Made by a program: the position numbers and the translations under genes
Assembly (NCBI RefSeq): GCF_014805685.1
Contig: NC_060891.1
Span: forward strand, 3,852,501-3,916,500
Direction of reading: 5' to 3'
Source: Silurus meridionalis
Taxonomy: Eukaryota; Chordata; Actinopteri; Siluriformes; Siluridae
DNA length: 64,000 nucleotides
The notes under the pieces: model-generated
The model's input: the letters and a program-made list of their open reading frames with translations, nothing else
Told to the model about the DNA's origin: nothing
Databases searched by the model: none
Shown here: in pieces, positions 44,600 to 56,770 of the stretch
Numbering within the stretch: position 1 is the stretch's first letter
Layout of the letters: each line of letters begins with the position of its first letter

Positions 44600-45345
44600 A
44601 TAACTATAGGAACTTTGTTACCTACAGTTTACATGATTTCTTGTTTCAAGTACATTGTCAGTTTATTATATTATTTTCCTAAAGATAAAACTGATGTAAA
44701 CTACAAATAACAATAGAATAGTGATAATACACTGTGCTGTTTTTTTAACCTGTTGATTACAGTATTCCCACTTTTAAGTAAATAATAAACAACTATATTA
44801 TTAATTGAAAATAATAAAATCTGGTCAACTATAGGTAACAATGGTATATATTGACAATATAATGTGTTATTTTTGCCTGTAGTTAACAGGATTCCTCGTT
44901 TTAAGTAAATGTTAAATAAATATTATTTCTAATGATAATTGTAGTAAATAATAAGCGACTATATTATTTACTGGAAACAAGAAATCTGGTTAAAAAAATG
45001 TAAAATAAAAAATAATAAATGAAAAAGGTAACAATGCAATTGTAGTTTACAGAATTACAGAATACCTACTTTTATAAAATTGTAAGCTTACTTTATTATT
45101 TACTTGAAGCTAGAAATTCTGTACACTACAGTATATGTAACAGTGGTACAGAGACAACACATTGTGCAATTGTTACCTATAGTTTATTTTCTAGCTTAAT
45201 TATATTATTTACTTAAAGACAAAACTTCTGTAAAGTACAGATAAAAAAGTGTGTTAATGCATTGTGCTATTGTTACCTATAGTTTACAAGATATGTAACT
45301 ATAGTTATACACTGTACCATTGTTACCTACAGCTTACAAAAGCTC
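44600..45345. repeat. Degenerate tandem satellite with internal palindromes
   Basis: Words like TTGTTACCTATAGTTTAC recur near 44,616, 44,745, 44,872, 45,030, 45,169, 45,269 and 45,317. Reverse complements such as AACTATAGGTAACAATGG (44,829) lie between them, giving hairpin-forming units of about 100-160 bp. TTTTAAGTAAATAATAAAC-type spacers recur as well. Confidence 0.7.
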
Positions 45346-46029
45346 TGGCTTCAAGAATTGAGCATAGTTTAGTGGCTTGGGCAAAAGCATCAATGCATTT
45401 TTGAACAGTGGCTAAAAGAGTAGTAAGGCTATTAGTCAGCTGCATCCTTACCACCAGTTCCAACATGCTGCACAAACATACGTACACTCCAATTCTAACT
45501 GTGGTAGAACATCAAGTGGCTCTCTCGAAGCAGCTACAACCTCATTCAAAAAAACCCATCTGCATTTGCCTCATGCATAAAGAACCTCGCAGCTGAAACA
45601 TCTTTTGAAACTCATCCTTTTAATCTTCATCTCTAATCAATCCTTCTTCTCTCTTCTCTCTCACATTGCAGCTGACTCCCATTTTTCTTCTCCACCCCCC
45701 TCACTTTTATTTCATCATTGGCCACCAAACTGGAAGAAAAACCTGAGGAGAAATGTCACAACACCCCTCCTTTTTATATATCGGCACAGATAGAAAAGAA
45801 AGCTTTTAATGGCAGGAAAGAACCAACAGCAACATGTAACACACTTCTGCACCTAAGTAAGTGTTTAAATATTGATAAGGAAAACAGAAGAATTGGGGGG
45901 AAGAGGTGAAGGCTTTGTTTGTTCTGATCAAAAAGGTAACACCGAGTGCAAAAAGGAATGACAGGTTCATGTATTAGCTGGTAAGCTGATTTAAAAGGGC
46001 CAAAGGGTTTTTTGTGCCTTGTAGGTCTA
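45346..46029. other. No gene recognised
   Basis: ORFs on both strands without domains. Confidence 0.4.
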
Positions 46030-46356
46030 CAATATATAGACACAAGTCTGTGGACACCTAACCAAAAGACTGGTATGTGATTTTTGATCAGACATTCCAC
46101 ATGTAAGAATAACATGAGATGGGAGTGGGAGTTGAGGCCTTCCACTCCCTTCCACTCCAATATAAAGCATATCTTCATGGAGATGGTCGGTGCACAGAAG
46201 CATGGTCATGCTGGAACAGGGTTTGGGCCTCTTAATTCCAAAAAACAGAAATTTAAATGCTTTTACATCCGAAGACATCCTATACAATAATGTGCCTCCT
46301 CTTACTTGTGGAAATCATTTGGGGAAGAACCCCAGATGGCTGAAAAATTCAGGTGT
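46030..46356 (-). mobile_element. Tc1-derived element, copy 8
   Basis: From TATATAGACACAAGTCTGTG on the left to AAAAATTCAGGTGTA on the right, with the C-terminal part shortened by deletion. AAGCATATCTTCATGGAGAT and GCATGGTCATGCTGGAACAG remain. Confidence 0.8.
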
Positions 46357-47124
46357 ATGTATGTCTATCACTAACTCCTATATCAGTTCTTTTTACAAAA
46401 GCCAGCCAGTCTCTTTTCAGACAGAACAGCAGCAGCACTATCAATTTTCCAGCAATACACCAGACTGCAAATTTTGTAGAGGTTTTAATTTGAGAAGAAA
46501 GGACACGCCGCATATCAAACGTACAAGCATTGCTTTATTTGAAAGCAATTTATTTATAATAACATGCATTCATTCCCCCTCAGCTTGTCTCAACTGGATT
46601 ATTCCACGGTTGATAATGTGAACTCTGCGATTAAAGTAAACACACTGTTAGAAGAAATAACGACTCGTCTGTACTGGGGGAAAAAAAAATCAAGACTCAA
46701 AAGTTTGTATTTTGCTAGATTTTGCTTTTTACTTTTTACTAATTAAAATGGTTGTAATGCCTTACAGTGCAAAACAATAATTTTTATATCATATATTGTA
46801 ACACGCAGCTCATATCAATATATGAAAGCTTATATATACACACGTATATTTTAAAGTGGAAATTCTTCACATAATTGAAATACATTGATCCAACGCTAAT
46901 TTTTCCAAATGTTCAGCCAATGCTAGTAATTGAAGGTTTTTCTTATGCATGTTTTTTCCAACAGATAGAAAATTCACAGCTTTTAAATAAATATATATAA
47001 AAAAAACATTAATTTAAGGTTTCATATTTCTACATCAGATTTGATCTTCATAAATGTTTTAATGTAGATTATTTTGGACTTGATCTTTCTATTAGCATCA
47101 AAGCTAGCATTACATTTTTCCTTG
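46357..47124. other. No gene recognised
   Basis: AT-rich with short ORFs. Confidence 0.4.
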
Positions 47125-47432
47125 AACTAAGAGATCTAAAAGAAGATATGCTTTAAATGTGTTGGAGTGGAGTGAAGATCTACTGCTAAAGAGCTCACTG
47201 CTAACGGCACCCCAGGCCTTCTCACTTTACCCTACATCAGAACTTGACTTTACTAAAAACCCTTGTGGCTGAATGGACACAAATCTCTACAAGCACAATC
47301 TGAAATCTAGTGGAACATCTTCCCAGGAGAGTGGAGGTCATTATACAAGCAAATGGGGACTAGATGTAGAATGGGCTATTCAATACGACTCATATATTTA
47401 GTGTCCATAAACTTTTGGCTGTATATTGCACA
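47125..47432 (+). mobile_element. Tc1-derived element, copy 9 (5'-truncated)
   Basis: Starts at the GAACTAAGAGATCTAAAAG block and runs to GTGTCCATAAACTTTTGGCT. A ~50-bp deletion removes the LNPxE-type segment. Confidence 0.8.
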
Positions 47433-48165
47433 CCTTAGGTATGTTATACAAGTGAAACCCTTGGGTACTGCTATAATAAAGTATTATAATAAACCTTATA
47501 AAAATAAAGCTACTATAATAAAGCTTATATAATAAAGCTTATGAATACATTATGAATGCAAATGTTCAGCAGATGAAGCTGAGCCAGCTGTAATTGGACA
47601 GTGGGAAATTGAATAAACAGCGTTCGCACTGATTTTCAGTCTCTTCTCTATAATATATAGTTCACGGGCCACCAGAGTGCTGCAGATCACTTAATGTTAG
47701 GACCCACTTCATGTTAACACAGCTCCTTCACTGCCTGTGGGAGGCCATTAAAACTGAATGGAACACCGACACGTCCGTGTGTAAAAACGCTGTCGGCAAG
47801 TTTACCCCAAAGACTTCATTATTTGAACAGAGCTCCAAAGAAAAAAAGCTATTCCAGATGTTGAGGGGTTTTTTTTGTGCCTCACTCTGGGGCAACACAT
47901 TGCATCAAATGCAGGATTTTTAATTTAACCTGCTGCTGGTGGAACTCCCTATTGCTAAGAAGCATCAATACTCATCAATACAAAGTTCTTCTGGAATCTG
48001 AAGAGGCATGGTATCTTCTAGGATGACTCCGCCCCCTCCTCAAGTAGTCAGCACCTTTCACTAGCATCATCATTGAACATCAATGAAGAAAATATAGTGA
48101 GTTGAGATCCTCTCGATTATTATGCTAATAGGCTTTAAATTATTCATTTTCATCATTCGACATCA
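47433..48165. other. Unique-looking sequence; possible conserved non-coding DNA at 47,690-47,850
   Basis: No repeat or domain recognised. Includes a small AAGCTTATAATAAAG redundancy at 47,480-47,540. Confidence 0.35.
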
Positions 48166-48275
48166 ATCTCCACTCCATACCCCATAATGACAAAGCAAAA
48201 AAGACCCCCAAAAAACAGATTCCTGATATATTTCTTTTTGAAAACTGATTGACAGAAGTATTCAGAGGCCTTTGA
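48166..48275. mobile_element. Fragment of a second Tc1-type element
   Basis: CATACCCCATAATGACAAAG and GACAGAAGTATTCAGA match the end region of a salmonid/cyprinid-type Tc1 element different from the main family here. Confidence 0.55.
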
Positions 48276-48299
48276 TATTTAAAATTTCGCTTAAAATCC

Positions 48300-48482
48300 C
48301 TTTACTAGGAGATCAGTACATTAGTATCCGACATTGCTAACACTCTTGGGGCTAAATGAGAACAAATCTACAATGATTCTCTAAAATCTAAACATCTTCC
48401 CTGAAGAATGGAGGGTCTTATAACAGTAAATGAGGACTAAATGTGGAATGGGATGTTCAAGAAGTGTCCATACAGTGTATAT
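48300..48482 (+). mobile_element. Tc1-derived element, copy 10 (3' third only)
   Basis: ATTGCTAACACTCTTGGGGC to GAAGTGTCCATACAGTGTAT. It retains the CTTCCCTGAAGAATGGAGG block. Confidence 0.7.
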
Positions 48483-49300
48483 TATTCATTCTCATAAGAA
48501 CGAAAACTCATTAAGTATATTGTTATAGTGAAATATTTAACAACAGGGTGGAGTCTGATTAATTTCCCCCATGTTGCATCACATGTTTTCCATTTCCACA
48601 TACCACGGCAATCCGCAGTTTGCTAACACTAATAAACAACGCGTACGAAAACAATTCGATCCGTTTGCTCTTGCGTTTAGGTCCAAGAGCCCACTTTCTT
48701 TCTTCTTTCTTGCAGAGAGTTCACAGTATTGTTCCTAAAAACTTCATCACATCAGTGTCTTTATTTGCAGTGTGAAACTTTTTCCACATAAAATTTCAAT
48801 AAAAAAATCCTCCTAGTATTAAAAGTGTATTCATAGAAATATGCGATCTCCCTGTGATAGGCATGTTAAAAACACTTTAGTGACAAATCAAGCCGAACTT
48901 CTAAAAAACTTCTTAACTCGGAACATTTCATAAATGAGGCATTGGGAAAAAAGGAGAGAGAAAAAACGTCTAACTCTCCGATCCCACACTAATGGCCTGC
49001 ACAAAGGCTCAAAGCTTTAGAGCCTACATGTCAGAATCTACCATTTAAATGCTTTTGTTTCGTTTTACCTTTTTTTTCCTCCCTACAAAGTTTCTACCAG
49101 CTAGTTATCTTAGAAACTTTAAGAAAAGAAATTAAGGCTCTGATTGGCTCTCACTTGTTATACGTTTATCCAATCAGGTAGAAAAGGAGGGGGAAGGTAC
49201 GTCTTGTCTACAGTGAAGGAACACAGAGGGGGGGAGAAAAGAATCCAGATGAAAAGAAAGTTGATTATAGTCCTTAAAAGGGCAATCAGAGCACTAAACC

Positions 49301-49302
<2 letters not shown>
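48483..49302. other. No gene recognised; inverted CCAAT pair at 49,141-49,177
   Basis: TGATTGGCT and ATCCAATCA lie ~20 bp apart in opposite orientation. Promoter-like, but no transcript evidence can be seen. Confidence 0.35.

Positions 49303-49350
<48 letters not shown>
49303..49350. repeat. (GA)n microsatellite
   Basis: About 23 GA units. Confidence 0.97.
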
Positions 49351-49354
<4 letters not shown>

Positions 49355-49535
49355 CGAGATGTGCGTTTACTTGAAGAGTATGTTCTGCTCAGATGCATTA
49401 ACATAAAGCTAAAGGGAGTGGAATTGCAGGCTGCTGCCAGGCGCTCGCCTAAATTGGGGGAAATTATTGCATTGCTTCCTGCCAGTGTCCTGGTAATTAC
49501 ACTGTGCCTCTTCAAGCGTGTGAGGGAGGAGGGAG

Positions 49536-49538
<3 letters not shown>
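49351..49538. other. Candidate conserved stretch between two GA repeats
   Basis: GGGGGAAATTATTGCATTGC and GTGTCCTGGTAATTACACTG are complex and non-repetitive. An open plus frame runs through from the repeat but shows no domain. Confidence 0.3.

Positions 49539-49580
<42 letters not shown>
49539..49580. repeat. (GA)n microsatellite
   Basis: About 20 GA units. Confidence 0.97.
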
Positions 49581-49583
<3 letters not shown>

Positions 49584-50195
49584 TGTGCCAGCTCTGATGA
49601 ATAAGCCACTGATTGCTGGTATTCAGTTCCCTGCTCTGATCGTTTCGGAGCATGTGACAGGTATTACTGTCGTCCTTTTTTCTCACTCTCTTTTTCACAG
49701 CAGAGCAAAAGGCCAGGAGAAAGGAGTCCTGTTGTTCCATTTCAAGAGCCACTTTTATCACCTGGACTGACATGGCGACAGAAGGTTTTTTTCAACAGAA
49801 AGACTCTAAAAATGAATCATTTTTCCCATAGAGTCGATTAAAGCATATATTCTGAATCAGAATTTTATAGGGTTATTTTTTTGAAAATGGAAGAAAACAT
49901 TATATAGCGTATACCTTTTTGGGTTTGCGATCGAGACTCTGGTCTGATTTACAATTCTTAAATCGGATTAACCGGACGAATCACTATACCGACCGTCCAG
50001 AAGTGTAAGGAATAGTTGCATATGGCTCTGAATAAGCAGTTCTCATCTTCTTTCCAACAGCCAAAGAATAAAAAACATCTTGACTGAGGATTTATTTTAG
50101 TAATGCATCAGCAACAAAATAAAGATGAGGCGGGATATGTACCGTAACTACACTCAAATCTGAGTTTGAGTTTATAATATTTTCATAAAACTACT
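49581..50195. other. No gene recognised
   Basis: No repeat signature or domain. Confidence 0.4.
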
Positions 50196-50677
50196 ACACT
50201 ATAAAGATAAAAGTATTGGGACACCTGACTTTCACGCTGTATGTGGTTCTTCTCCAAACTGTAAGCTCCAAGTTAAAAGCGCACAATTGTAGAGGACGTC
50301 TTTGGATGCGACATGAAAGTTTCTCTTCAATCGAACTAAAAGAGCCAAAACTGTTCTGGCATGACGATACCCTTGTGCACAAAGCCAGCTCCATGAAGAT
50401 ATGCTTTACATGGTATGGAGTGGAAGATCTCCAGCTTGAGAGATCTGATCTCAACCCTACCCAACCTTTGGTTGAATTGGAATGCTGACTGCACTCCAGA
50501 CCTTCTCATTTGCACCTATACCTGACTTTTTTTTTAACACCCTTGTGTAGGAAACACTCCAAAATTTGGTGGAACATCTTCAAAGAGTGTAGGTTACTAT
50601 AAAAGCAATTGGGTAAATATATTCACAACTCAGATATCTTACGGTCAGGTGTCCACAAACTTTCATGTAAATAGTGT
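50196..50677 (+). mobile_element. Tc1-derived element, copy 11 (near full length)
   Basis: From AGATAAAAGTATTGGGACAC to GTCAGGTGTCCACAAACTTT. The second-Asp block reads FWHDDTLVHKASS in plus frame (family form QHDNAPVHKAS). Stops follow the LNPTQP segment. Confidence 0.85.
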
Positions 50678-51695
50678 TAGCTTTTCAAAGTTAAATCACG
50701 TTAGAATGGAGGTTTCTAGGCAACTGAACATGACCCAGAGTAGAACCTTGAAGCATTTACCACTAACAAACACATTTGTCCAATATACATATGTGATGTT
50801 CCTGAATTTGGCTCCATAAGAGTAACGCTCACTAGAACTAGAAGTAATTCTAAAACAAGTTTCAGGCATTTTGTCAACTCTTGAGATCTCTCACTCTATC
50901 CTTGGCTATCTATATCTTAATGGATCTCGCGTTGTGTACATCGGTTTGAGCTGCTAAATAATGCTACAGCGTGCAAAGACTCTATTCTACTTTGTGTAAA
51001 CTAGTATGCATTCCATCGAGGAAGCATTCCCGACATCATTGCCGGGAATATGCTCCGACCCCTCTGCAACCCTTTAAAGCGATAACGCACTTCCTGTAGA
51101 TAAACGAACGACTATTTTGTAACTTTCACTATTTTACAACATTCTTTAACATTAAGACTTATCACCGCAGAAACAGCTTGGGCCGCCTCCTTACACTGGG
51201 CAGACGATAAATCGGGATCACGAGTAAATTAAACACGAGTTTTGAGCAGCGCATGAATAAGCGTTCATGCTGCACTTATTCTTATTTTTATCAAAATGCT
51301 CAAATGCCCCAGGGGCTCATCATTTCCTGTTTGTTTCCACTTCCTGTACATGTGGGAACATGGGGGAAATCTTAGCGCAATCAATAAACACGAACTTATA
51401 TTACATTCGGAAATGTAATAAATATGATAATGTTTCACATAATTCCATCGTAACGGTGGTTATTTTATAATGTTATAAAAGAAAACCTGCTCAGTATGAC
51501 GTGTGCGTTTGATAAGTAATACCTTGTTGACATTCTCTTATTTAAATAATCAGATTTCGATCAAAATGCAGATGAAATCGATATCACATTATTTACGTGT
51601 CGTATCCGATACTGTTTACTGATTTCAATTCTGCGTTGAATGGGAGATGAAAACAAACAGAAAATGAACATCCTCTGGGATATTTTGAGTTTTAA
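50678..51695. other. No gene recognised
   Basis: Non-repetitive, no domain-bearing ORF. Confidence 0.4.
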
Positions 51696-51767
51696 TAACA
51701 ACAACAACAACAACAACAACAATAATAATAATAATCGTAATAATAATAAAAATAATAATAATAAAAT
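51696..51767. repeat. (AAC)n-(AAT)n microsatellite
   Basis: About 8 AAC units followed by about 14 imperfect AAT units. Confidence 0.95.
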
Positions 51768-51796
51768 TGAAGCATGAAATTTATGTATTTTTTTTA

Positions 51797-52250
51797 TTAC
51801 ATTAGCTGCATTTGGCAGACATTCTTATGCAGAGCCACTTACAAATGTGCAATTGAGGGTTAAGGGCCTTGCTCAAGGGCCCAGCAGTAGCAGCTTGGTG
51901 GTGGTGGTATTTGAACTTGTAACCTTCCGATCTAAAGTTTAATGTCTTAACCACTGAGCAACCAGTCTACCTATTGAATACATTTACCAGAGTGACTTAC
52001 ATTTATCTTATTCATATAACTGCGCAGCAATAAGGTTAAGGGCCTTGCTCAAGGGCCCAGCAGTAGCAGCTTGGTGGTGGAGGTATTTGAACTTGTAACC
52101 TTCCGATCTATAGTTTAATGTCTTAACCACTGAGCAACCAGTCTACCTATCGAATACATTTACCAGAGTGACTTACATTTATCTTATTCATATATCTAAG
52201 CAGCAATAAGGTTAAGGGCCTTGCTCAAGGGCCCAGCTGTAGCAGCTTGG
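51797..52250 (-). mobile_element. Tandem trimer of a tRNA-derived SINE segment
   Basis: Three head-to-tail copies of a minus-oriented SINE with a ~176-bp period. ACCAGTCTACCTAT recurs at 51,961 and 52,137, and GGTTAAGGGCCTTGCTCAAG occurs in all three. Minus-strand A-box TTGCTCAGTGG and B-box-like GGTTACAAGTTC are present in the first two. The third is cut off at about 52,250 and joined to a Tc1 fragment. Confidence 0.85.
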
Positions 52251-52350
52251 TTCGGGTGATGTAGGTGAGATGAGGCGTCCAGGGGGTGCAGTCAGTGTTC
52301 CAATACATCAAGTTCAATAGAGTTTACGTCAGAGCTCTATAGCAAATAAC
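52251..52350 (-). mobile_element. Tc1-derived element, copy 12 (fragment)
   Basis: GTGATGTAGGTGAGATGAGG, GGGTGCAGTCAGTGTTCC and GAGTTTACGTCAGAGCTCTA belong to the C-terminal transposase-derived region, minus sense. Confidence 0.75.
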
Positions 52351-53180
52351 ATTTGAGTAAATCTTTATCGTAACCAAAGAGAAATATATTTTCCTCGTTT
52401 TAGAATATACTGCAGCAGCCTTCTATACGGTTGCTTTTATTGACTTGCTGGAGAGTCCTGAAGAGTTTAAAGATGATAAGTATTTCATAAACAGAACTTG
52501 CTTTTCTTGTAAGCATTTCAAATGATGGCCTTACAATAGGGAAAGCCATTCTTGGGCTTGGAAAAAAAACATATGTGGAGAATGAAAGCCTTATTATGCT
52601 GGGCTGAATGGGTCTGTGTAAAGCCTGCATTCTGCCTGAGTGCCCTGTGCTCTTTTCTTTTTTTTTTCTTTCTTTCTTACTCTCTCACTTTTCGAGATCT
52701 TCCTCCATCAGTTCACTGGAAATCCAGGACACAAGCTAAGAAGAGAAAACAAAGAATCACCGAATGCACATGGATTAAACAGGGTAAAATGATCCTCTGG
52801 ATTGTCTGATGCAAAAAGTATTAATCTCAAACTAAAAAAAGGATTTTCCACAGAATCCGCATTAATCCTGTCATTTTTGCAACAAACTAAACATCGCTTA
52901 ATCTTGCTCGGAATCTCTATTTCAGATATAGGTTGCTTCCCCGCATTTCCGGCTTTATTATTCATCACATAACCTGGTGTCAAAAAGAAACAAACATGGA
53001 AAAAAAGAAAAGGGTTTGCAGCGAGAGAAATATTTGCAAGTCAAACCATAGGTGAAATGATTTTTTTAAAAAGAAAGAAAGAAGAACGCAAAAAGGGATT
53101 TATTTGAGCAGTACAGTAACCCAGCTTGGCTTCGTTCAATTACTCCGGAGCAGAACGCAGTGTTCGGGTGAATTTTAATT
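52351..53180. other. Unique-looking sequence, possibly conserved at 52,430-52,560 and 52,840-52,980
   Basis: No repeat signature. Short ORFs on both strands without domain. Confidence 0.35.
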
Positions 53181-53583
53181 GAGACACTTGACTTTTCCAG
53201 CCATATGAGGGTTCTTTTCCAAACTGTTACCACAAATTCAAGGGCACACAATTGTATAAGACATTTTTGGATGGAGAATGAGACTTTCCCTTCATTTCAA
53301 TTAGTAGACCCAAAAATGTTCCAGCATGATAATGCACCTGTTCATACTGCGAGCTCCAAAAAGATGTGGTTCACATGGGGTGGAGGGGAAGATCTCCTGC
53401 TATTGAGCTCTGAACACCTTTGGAATGAATTAGAACACTGACTGCACCCCAGGCCTCCTCACTTTACCTACATCAATACCTGTTTTTGGGTGAATAAACA
53501 CAAATCTAGAGGAAAATCTTCCAAGAAGAAGCACATACAAATCTTTTACTCATTTATCCACAAACGTTTGTCCCTACAGTGTA
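53181..53583 (+). mobile_element. Tc1-derived element, copy 13
   Basis: From ACACTTGACTTTTCCAGCCA to ATCCACAAACGTTTGTCCCT. The second catalytic block is clear (MFQHDNAPVHTASSKKM). The LNP segment is deleted, so the ORF passes straight to SSEHLWNELEH. Confidence 0.85.
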
Positions 53584-53992
53584 TTGAATGTGTGATGTTG
53601 CTTGTTATCATGACCTTTAAGCAGATTTAGCAGATTTAACATTGTTTTAGTGGTGTGTGTCTGTATTTGTAGTTGTATCAGTATCTGTGATCAGATTTGA
53701 CCTTGAGACATGATCGACAAGCTTTTTTCATTAGTTTGATTCGTTAGAAATGTTCTTTGAAATCAGTTTTTTATTAGAATTGTGTGTGTTTACAGAGTGT
53801 TAGATTCCCAGTGATGGACAGTAAGGAGGTATTTTCAGTTCAATCCTGCACTTAAGTATTTTTTTCCCATGAGCTCTCTGGTGGTGATGCAGATTTGGTG
53901 GTAGAGTCAACAGGACAAAGGTTTCAACAGCTTGAACTCAGTCTAGCTGGATTTCTCACTCAGTTCTAATAGCTAATAGAAACAGTCAAGGA
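53584..53992. other. No gene recognised
   Basis: No repeat end or domain. Confidence 0.4.

Positions 53993-54045
<53 letters not shown>
53993..54045. repeat. (CA)n microsatellite
   Basis: About 26 CA units; CA-rich cryptic simplicity continues to 54,210. Confidence 0.97.
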
Positions 54046-54047
<2 letters not shown>

Positions 54048-54367
54048 ATTCACGTCCGATAAAGAGAAGCTGACAGACACAGTATTCATGCATCAGCACC
54101 AGCTGCGTTGACAAGCATCAACGCCAGCTCTCTTTGTCAAGCTCCTCACACACACCTCACACACAATCGCGCGTACCCACACACGTGAGCGTGCACACAC
54201 AGATCACAGTGCACCACAACCAGGTTGGAATGGCTTAGGATTTATTTATATACACATCTTTCTCTTTCTTGGCTGCATACACTTCAAAAGTGAAATAAAT
54301 ATATGTAGATATGAAAATCAAAACAGCAGGATGTTGGGAAACTGTCATGTTCCTCTGGCAAGCTTGG

Positions 54368-54369
<2 letters not shown>

Positions 54370-54397
<28 letters not shown>
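54370..54397. repeat. (CA)n microsatellite
   Basis: About 14 CA units. Confidence 0.95.
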
Positions 54398-54398
<1 letters not shown>

Positions 54399-54439
54399 AG
54401 GCCTGTGAATTTATGACTTTGATGTGGATTTCAGGCTTG

Positions 54440-54723
<284 letters not shown>

Positions 54724-54825
54724 TGAAATTTGAAATATGTACACTAATAAAGGAATGTATTCTACTGTATGCTGTATGTATACTGCATTATAATGCATTA
54801 TGCAATTTTGCAAGAAAAAAACGTG

Positions 54826-54929
54826 GCCAATAATGGCCAAAAGTTTATGGACACCTAACCATAAGATGTGTATGTGCTTTTTGAACATTCCATGTTGGGT
54901 GTCCCAATACTTTTGTCCATATAGTGTGT
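54826..54929. mobile_element. Tc1-derived element, copy 14: 104-bp minimal form
   Basis: GGCCAAAAGTTTATGGACAC and GGGTGTCCCAATACTTTTGT are the two family termini with only ~35 bp between them, so the copy is nearly terminal repeats only. Confidence 0.8.
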
Positions 54930-55289
54930 ATACGATGGAAAAACTAATTATAATTGCTTTTCTGGTGGTGTTGTTGGCCACACCTACTTCAGGATTAAAT
55001 CCAGGTACAGGTATGAATACTAAACAATGTTAGAAATTGATAACAGATAGTGGCATGGTGTGTGTGAGTGTGTGTGTGTGTCCTACTACTTTATTGCTGC
55101 CCCTGACACACGTCCAATGTTTGCTTAACTAATGAGAAAAGGCAAAAAGATGACTCATCCTCCTCCCGGAATAAATGAATAACATCAAGCGGGCGGCAAA
55201 TTAGCCAGTGTTTATTTATAACTATCAATATTTAATTAACCGTATTTTAATCTTCCCCTCATCTGCAGTTCAGAACTCGTGGTGACTGT
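54930..55289. other. No gene recognised
   Basis: Contains a short GT run (55,060-55,081). Confidence 0.4.
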
Positions 55290-55700
55290 TTAAATATTAA
55301 AATTAATTTGCGCACTGATAAAGAGGACGGGTTCATAGGCGCACCACGTGATCGACGCCCCCCAGGTTGCTTCTGCCTCGAATAAAATCCGGTTTCTGGT
55401 TTTGGTTTTTCAAACCGCAATCGAGGGTGAGTTTATGACCTTCATTAGAGCTGCAAAATATACCTGGATGTGTCTTTATTTCTGTTTAATTCAACGCAAT
55501 CTGATTTGCATACTTATATTAAATTCATAAATTGTAGTTATAATTTTTACTTTTAAGCGAGCCATGATTTCCTCCACTTTGTGTGCCCGTCCTTTCCAGA
55601 ATCTGGAGCTCGGCAACAGCAATCAGAGCTCTGACCTTTACAATGCAATCCCGTCCACAGAGCTCCGTGTTAATGGAGTGTTTTATGGGTTCCGAAATGT
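55290..55700. other. Candidate conserved non-coding stretch
   Basis: Contains an E-box in GCACCACGTGATCG, a TTTGCAT word, several TAAT cores and GAGCTCGGCAACAGCAATCA. No repeat signature, no domain in the 60-codon ORF at 55,348. Confidence 0.3.
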
Positions 55701-56118
55701 TCTGAATGAGATCTGGTGATGGGTTCGTTCACATAAAACCAAGTTGTTTTTTGCACGTGCCAGATGGACTGCTTTGCATATTTCAAAAACCGATGACCTC
55801 CTGTAATTTTCACACCAAAAATTGGTGGTGTTGGAGGGATGGGTGGGGTTTACTAGGTAGCACATACTGCACTTTCATGTGGGTGGGATACTTCAGCAAA
55901 CCCTGCTGGAAAAAACTAAACAATAGAAACCCTTATTATATTTGTAAAAGTCATAATGGGTATAGTGGGAACTGTAATGTTGTAACCCAGTGGGTAATAT
56001 GTTACCTATAATTAGTGGAATAATGTCTAAAGGGGCATAGAACACCTTTTTGATCTCGGATCGTCAATCTCCTCATCGTACAACAGGCAGTAAACTTAGT
56101 GACACTAATAAGGGAATA
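55701..56118. other. No gene recognised
   Basis: 101-codon plus ORF (55,706-56,011) is Cys-rich by eye but matches no family I know. Confidence 0.35.
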
Positions 56119-56345
56119 ATTCAATTCAATATAATTCATTTTTATTTGTAAAATGCACGCTTTTAACAATGCACAGTTTTACAAAGATAAAAGGGCTATA
56201 AAATTTTATGAAAGAATGTACAAATGTAATACTTATAAGTTTGTTCCTTATAATTGTTTATCCCCAATGAGCGAGCCAATAGCGACTTTGACAAGGAAAA
56301 ACTCCCTGAGATGCCATGAGGAAGAAACCTTGAAAGGACTCATTA
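56119..56345 (-). mobile_element. L2-type LINE 3' end, minus orientation
   Basis: TTCAATTCAATATAATTCAT (terminal repeat unit) leads into ATGCACGCTTTTAACAATGC and then AGGAAAAACTCCCTGAGATG and GAGGAAGAAACCTTGA, the UTR phrases seen at 22.0 and 62.5 kb. Confidence 0.65.
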
Positions 56346-56409
56346 CAGTTCCATCATTATTGAGGTGTGCTGTTCAGTGAAAAGTGCTGAAATGCAGAAC
56401 TGTTCATGC

Positions 56410-56770
56410 AAATACATATCAAATCAAAAATCAAATAAAATTTTTATTCATTACATACACATACATACAGGGTATGACATGCAGTGAAATGCTTTATACG
56501 ACGGTCCGGCATGAGGGGAATAGGGTGGGGGGGGAGAAAAAAGCAGATAAATTAAGTATAAAGTATAAAAACTATATAAAATAAAATATAAGAATATAAG
56601 ATATAAAGGATATATAAAGATATGTATGTGAACAAAGAGAAAAATGTATATACAAAAAAATTCTTATGGCAGTAGACAGTGAAACAGTAAACATGTATAA
56701 CAAAGTGTAACAAAGTAACAAATGTAACAAAGTGTGAGTATGAAAATATCTTCTGTATTTTCATACTCAC
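56410..56770. repeat. Probable interspersed repeat with AT-rich tail
   Basis: GACATGCAGTGAAATGCTTT with CATGAGGGGAATAGGGTGGG, then a TATAAAATATAAG-rich stretch, resembles a dispersed fish retroelement tail. An inverted ACAGAAGATATTTTCATACTC pair around 56,735-56,770 forms a short hairpin. Confidence 0.4.

Noticed and set aside
49141..49177. Promoter with paired CCAAT boxes
   Set aside because: Two short motifs without a TATA or initiator context or any transcript evidence.
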